NCBI GenBank assembly: GCA_030141585.1
Contig: JAQIFP010000023.1
Location: 83,656-147,655, forward strand
Length of the DNA stretch: 64,000 bases
From: Ophryocystis elektroscirrha
Lineage: Eukaryota; Apicomplexa; Conoidasida; Neogregarinorida; Ophryocystidae
Direction: 5' to 3'
Shown: positions 60,701-64,000 of the stretch, one piece after another
How positions within the stretch are numbered: the first letter of the stretch is position 1
Layout: each line of letters begins with the position of its first letter
Notes under the pieces: generated by a model
Told to the model about the DNA's origin: nothing
Seen by the model: the letters and a program-made list of their open reading frames with translations, nothing else
Database searches by the model: none
Program-made: the position numbers and the translations under genes

Positions 60701-63524
60701 AGATAATTTGTCAAAAGATAATTTGTCAAAAGATAATTTGTTGGAAGGTACTTTGTCGGAAGGTACTTTGTCGGAAGATACTTTGTCGAGAGATAATTTG
60801 TCAAAAGATAATTTGTCAAAAGATAATTTGTCAAAAGATACTTTGTCGGAAGATACTTTGTCGAGAGATACTTTTTATGCGGAAAAAGATAATCCATGTA
60901 TCGTAAATAGAGGCATAGTCAAAGTAGTACAAATTTCAAATGAAAATGAAGAAGAATTAATAAACACTGCCTATAAACAATTAGACGAAAACTCAGACAA
61001 AATTTTGATTAACCAGGATGATACTTCAAAAACTAATCATGATGAAATTCCCAAAATAAAAGTAATAAAAATAGAACCTGATTCAGAAGAAGCAAAATAT
61101 GATGAGCCGTCGCTAAATTTAAATTACTTGAGTGCTACGTATGGCGATAGTAATATTCATTTTTCCACTTCATACAATGATTCTTATACAAATGAAGAAA
61201 TATCTGAAATGAATGAATTGATAAAAAAACAAAAAAACTCAAGTATCGCATGGGAATTACCTTCTCAATTTTTCAATGATAATAAAGCTGCGTTTGATCC
61301 ATCGTTTAACCCGTTAAAATATGAACAGAAAAAATTGACAAGCTCACATCTTGATCAAAAAATTTCCACAGAAACAAATATGAGCAAAAAAAAAATTAAT
61401 TCTAAAGAGAGTAAACCAGATTCTGAAAAAAAGAAATTTCCAGTACTTAAGACGAACATGTCAAATTCAAAATTGTTACAAGAAACTGTCAAAGCTGGGG
61501 AATCAAATAAACCTACGTTTGAAACAAACTATGAGTCCCAAGAAAAAAAGAAACAAAATTATAGCCCCAAAAAAAAAGCTGATATAAAAAAAGACGCTAA
61601 GTCAATAAAGCAACCAGTCTCAAAAAAAGATGACAAATACAGTTCAAAAATACATGGATCATTAAATATAATTAAAAAGAGCAAAGAGCCAGATTACATA
61701 GGAGAAATAATAATGCCTTCTTCTTCTTCTTCATCGTTAGAGATAGACACTCATAAAAATTCAGAGTACATTTTGAAGCCAGCTTATGTACCTCCCAAAA
61801 GAGTTTATCATAAACCAGAATTCGGCTCACCTTTGCCTTATAGCACTCTCATACAAAATTATAGAAATATCCCACAGTATCCTGATCCAAATCCTCATTT
61901 CACTATTATTGAAAACCATAGCAAAAAGCCAATAGTTACTGATAAATTAGGCCCAGAATTAGATATAAGCAGTATCAAAGATCAATCCCTGGATCAAAAA
62001 ATATGGATAGAAAAATTAAGAAGTTTTTTAAATCATCCGTGGAGAAATAGAGTGCGGTCAGTGTTTGATAAAATGAATAATTTTACTGAGAGTAATTCTA
62101 ATAAAACTCCAACAACATTTAATTCTCAGGTTAAAAGTTTTTTAAAAAATTACATCAAGTCAAATAATAGTGTTATAACCAATGTTCTGACTAGTAGCAA
62201 TAATACGCGATCAAAAGGTTTTTTAGCTTTTCAGAGGGAAGCAAAAGCCTTAGAGACCCCAGTGGATTATAATGTAATAAATTTGCAAATTATGGAACCT
62301 TCTATTAACAATGAAAGTGATAATGAAATTATTACTACGGATCATCTTGAAGAAACTCAAACCTATAATTTAGAAGAAGCTGAAATTAATACAGTTCCAG
62401 AAAAATTTAATGATAAGTTTCAAAAAATGAATAGTCAAGAATTTTATGATCAGCACGAATTATCACAAGAGGAATATGAGAGCCAAAATAAGCCAAATCA
62501 AAAACAGCGCGAAGAGCAAAATACTCATTTAAAAGAGCATCGAACAGAAAATTTTGATATAAATCAACATCAGCATTCTTGTGAAAGACAAGTTGAAGAT
62601 TCTAATATTTATGAATTCCAAAATAACCAACCTGATCAACTTAATAATCAAAGCTACGTCGAAAATTATAGAAATTCTACTTTTCTTGAAGAAATAGAGA
62701 ACCCTGAAAACAAAAATAGCGAAAATAAAGAAGTAAACAACAGCATTAATACAGTTAAAGATTGCAATACACATGTAAAAGAAACAAATCGAGAAAGCCA
62801 GCAGCTGGCTTCTGAAATAAAATCAGAAATAAAACATAGTATATTGATCAACAAATCTGGAAGTAGCTCTTCATATAACGGAGATGTAGAAAGCAAGCAA
62901 TCAGATTCAAAAAAACTTTTGAAAAGAGTGAGTTTTAGCGATGAGCTTGTTGAAATTGACAAAGATAATTCTATAAACCATAGAAAAAATGATAAAAATT
63001 ATTTTTTATCATGTGTTCTGAATCATAATAACTTATCACAAAATTGTAACTTTACTCCTCGTTTTATTCTCCCAAGTTCATTAAGAAAATCATATTCTAT
63101 CAATAACAGTTTTTATTCTCATTTTCCTTCAAGTAGCAAAATGATTGCTAGTGTGAATTTATATCCATTGCAGCAGAGTAATCAATTTTCACCAATACAA
63201 GTCAACAATCTTATTCCGGGGCATTATCAAAGTGCTGCTCCTTTCATGCAGCCACCCAATTGCTCTATTAATCCACAGAGCATTGGGAATTATTCATATA
63301 ATTCTTACGAAAACAATTCTCCCCAAACTCAACCAACAAACGAATCGTTTTTTATTCAGGATCAAAAAATGAGTCCTCTCTTGCAATGCAGCAATAACAC
63401 TTCTTTTGAATCTAAGAGTAGTTATGACAAGCTGAAAAATTGTAAAATTGTGAACGTCTTAAAAATTAACGAGATAAAAAAAAAAAAAAAAAAAAAAAAC
63501 CCAAGAAACACGTATTTGAATTAA
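54716..63524 (+). CDS. Divergent kinesin-like protein with degenerate motor and long disordered tail
   Basis: About 14 exons join in frame into roughly 2,300 residues. The exon from 55613 has LRFRPLEEFD, the first kinesin strand; then GRFFKKCSTNVEIYEKSI (the FDxVF region), and FHCLIITCGLNDSGKKHT followed by GLIPQ, which is the kinesin P-loop region. Later exons give SLNGNKCTDLL and, at the motor end, SYIFIITINPSTRFAV then a helix LLHLAKKLSE. The P-loop reads GLNDSGKK, so the Thr/Ser after GK is replaced, and the switch II DLAGSE motif is not recognisable, suggesting a non-hydrolysing motor fold. A coiled coil (LKQQINLLQSQQERLSAHI) follows, then a tail (the last exon, 59213-63524) rich in Asn, Ser, Lys and Glu with an SKDNL repeat. 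The N-terminal exon (54716-55084) is acidic and disordered. Confidence 0.72.
60524..60880 (+). repeat. In-frame 15-bp tandem repeat coding SKDNL/SEDTL-type pentapeptides
   Basis: About 23 units of tcaaaagataatttg and close variants (ttggaaggtactttg, tcggaagatactttg, tcgagagataatttg) lie in frame with the tail exon, coding SKDNL, LEGTL, SEDTL and SRDNL. A higher-order order (several SKDNL, then LEGTL, SEDTL, SRDNL) is repeated, pointing to block duplication. The antisense strand is also open across the array because of its composition. Confidence 0.92.
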
Positions 63525-63537
63525 ATTAACACTTGAA

Positions 63538-64000
63538 TTATTCTTCAACAAATTTTTTCGAGAAATTTAACAGAGCTTGTCTTAATTGAGATGCACCTTC
63601 TACTTTGACAACTTCCTGATAATCCCTAAATCACTAGATTGTATTACATATATATATGATCGAGCTGGATGGGAAACATCATCACAATTAAATTTTATTT
63701 TCATATCTGATTCTGTAGAATAATCAAAGACAACTCCAGTTCCTTTAGCATCTGCTAAAAACGTTCCATTCTTAGTTCGGTTTACAGCTAATATTGTTTG
63801 TTAATAAGATTAAATTCTACCCTTCCAAACAAAATTGATTGTGTATTCAAAAAAATGAAATGGAGCACCATTGCTACGCGTAGATTTACTAGCCTATTTA
63901 TTATAAGTAAAAACCGCAATAAACCTCTCCTTCAACTCGAACATTTGTAAAAATTAATATGCATGATTTCAGTTCCGTTATTTGAAAGTTTAATTGTGAT
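63538..64000 (-). CDS. 3' end of a minus-strand gene, unrecognised (partial)
   Basis: Coding-like exons lie on the minus strand up to the window edge. The most 3' ends at TAA 63538-63540 and encodes DYQEVVKVEGASQLRQALL and a FSKKFVEE end. Upstream are GTFLADAKGTGVVFDYS with KIKFNCDDVSHPARS, and near the edge ITIKLSNNGTEIMHI. Exon junctions between these could not be settled. Strand-rich sequence with a helical C-terminus may suit a beta-sandwich accessory protein, but no family is recognised. Stop codons of this gene and of the kinesin-like gene face each other across 13 bp. Confidence 0.55.

Noticed and set aside
60484..60897. Antisense 137-residue open frame with Tyr-Leu repeats
   Set aside because: It is the complement of the coding 15-bp repeat; the plus-strand frame is part of a 1,400-codon exon.

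Overview
The window is nuclear DNA of a eukaryote, most probably an apicomplexan or close alveolate relative. The composition is extremely AT-rich, with long (TA)n tracts in nearly every gap and in many introns. The first gene carries an ApiAP2-type DNA-binding domain, and several genes encode signal-peptide proteins of kinds common in these parasites. Genes are split by many GT-AG introns, most only 18-60 nt long, with a few expanded by AT microsatellites to several hundred bases. I cannot name the species from sequence alone. Most genes below were rebuilt by joining exons by eye on frame, splice sites and phase, so exon ends are approximate unless given.

Layout. 1-0.35 kb: decaying 22-bp minisatellite. 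0.4-5.4 kb: ApiAP2 protein, then NOP9 (+). 5.4-8.6 kb: 3' part of RPA1 (-). 8.9-11.3 kb: 5'-truncated proteasome lid subunit RPN6 (+). 11.3-13.0 kb: AT satellite desert. 13.0-22.5 kb: an unrecognised Cys-containing protein, proteasome activator PA28 (-), an RS-rich protein in tiny exons, a RING+PHD protein, and a large unrecognised protein (-). 23.7-26.7 kb: secreted apyrase (-). 27.5-34.5 kb: eIF3g, nucleostemin-family GTPase, TOM22-like protein, HAT1 (all +), and a small basic protein (-). 35.0-42.5 kb: secreted LamG-like protein (-), NAR1/CIAO3 (+), three small unrecognised genes, and a TRA2-like RRM-RS splicing factor (-). 42.9-48.3 kb: a large secreted beta-helix-like protein and a small secreted helical protein (+). 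48.3-49.9 kb: an Asn-rich protein (-), then a 44-unit ATT microsatellite running into 17 Ns. 50.0-51.2 kb: 5' part of RPA1 (-). 51.4-54.4 kb: a small secreted protein (+), dynactin p27 (-) and a basic protein (-). 54.7-63.5 kb: one very long gene with a degenerate kinesin motor and a disordered, repeat-bearing tail. The window ends in the 3' end of a minus-strand gene.

Main result. The two RPA1 pieces lie 41 kb apart on the same strand. The N-terminal piece ends at a phase-2 donor and the C-terminal piece starts at a matching acceptor. The intervening 41 kb is bounded by an AT microsatellite on the left and an ATT microsatellite plus N-gap on the right, and RPN6 next to the left edge lacks its N-terminus. 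The simplest reading is a scaffolding misjoin that inserted about 41 kb into an RPA1 intron; a giant intron holding many nested genes is a much less likely alternative.

Biology. Most recognised genes are housekeeping: ribosome assembly (NOP9, nucleostemin), translation (eIF3g), proteasome (RPN6, PA28), replication (RPA1), splicing (TRA2-like, RS protein), Fe-S assembly (NAR1), chromatin (HAT1, ApiAP2, RING-PHD), mitochondrial import (TOM22) and dynactin. The most novel candidates are the secreted beta-helix protein, the secreted LamG protein, the pseudo-kinesin and a possible basic-protein/dynactin-p27 fusion. Genes are packed very tightly at their 3' ends, with spacers of 1-70 bp and one CDS overlap.
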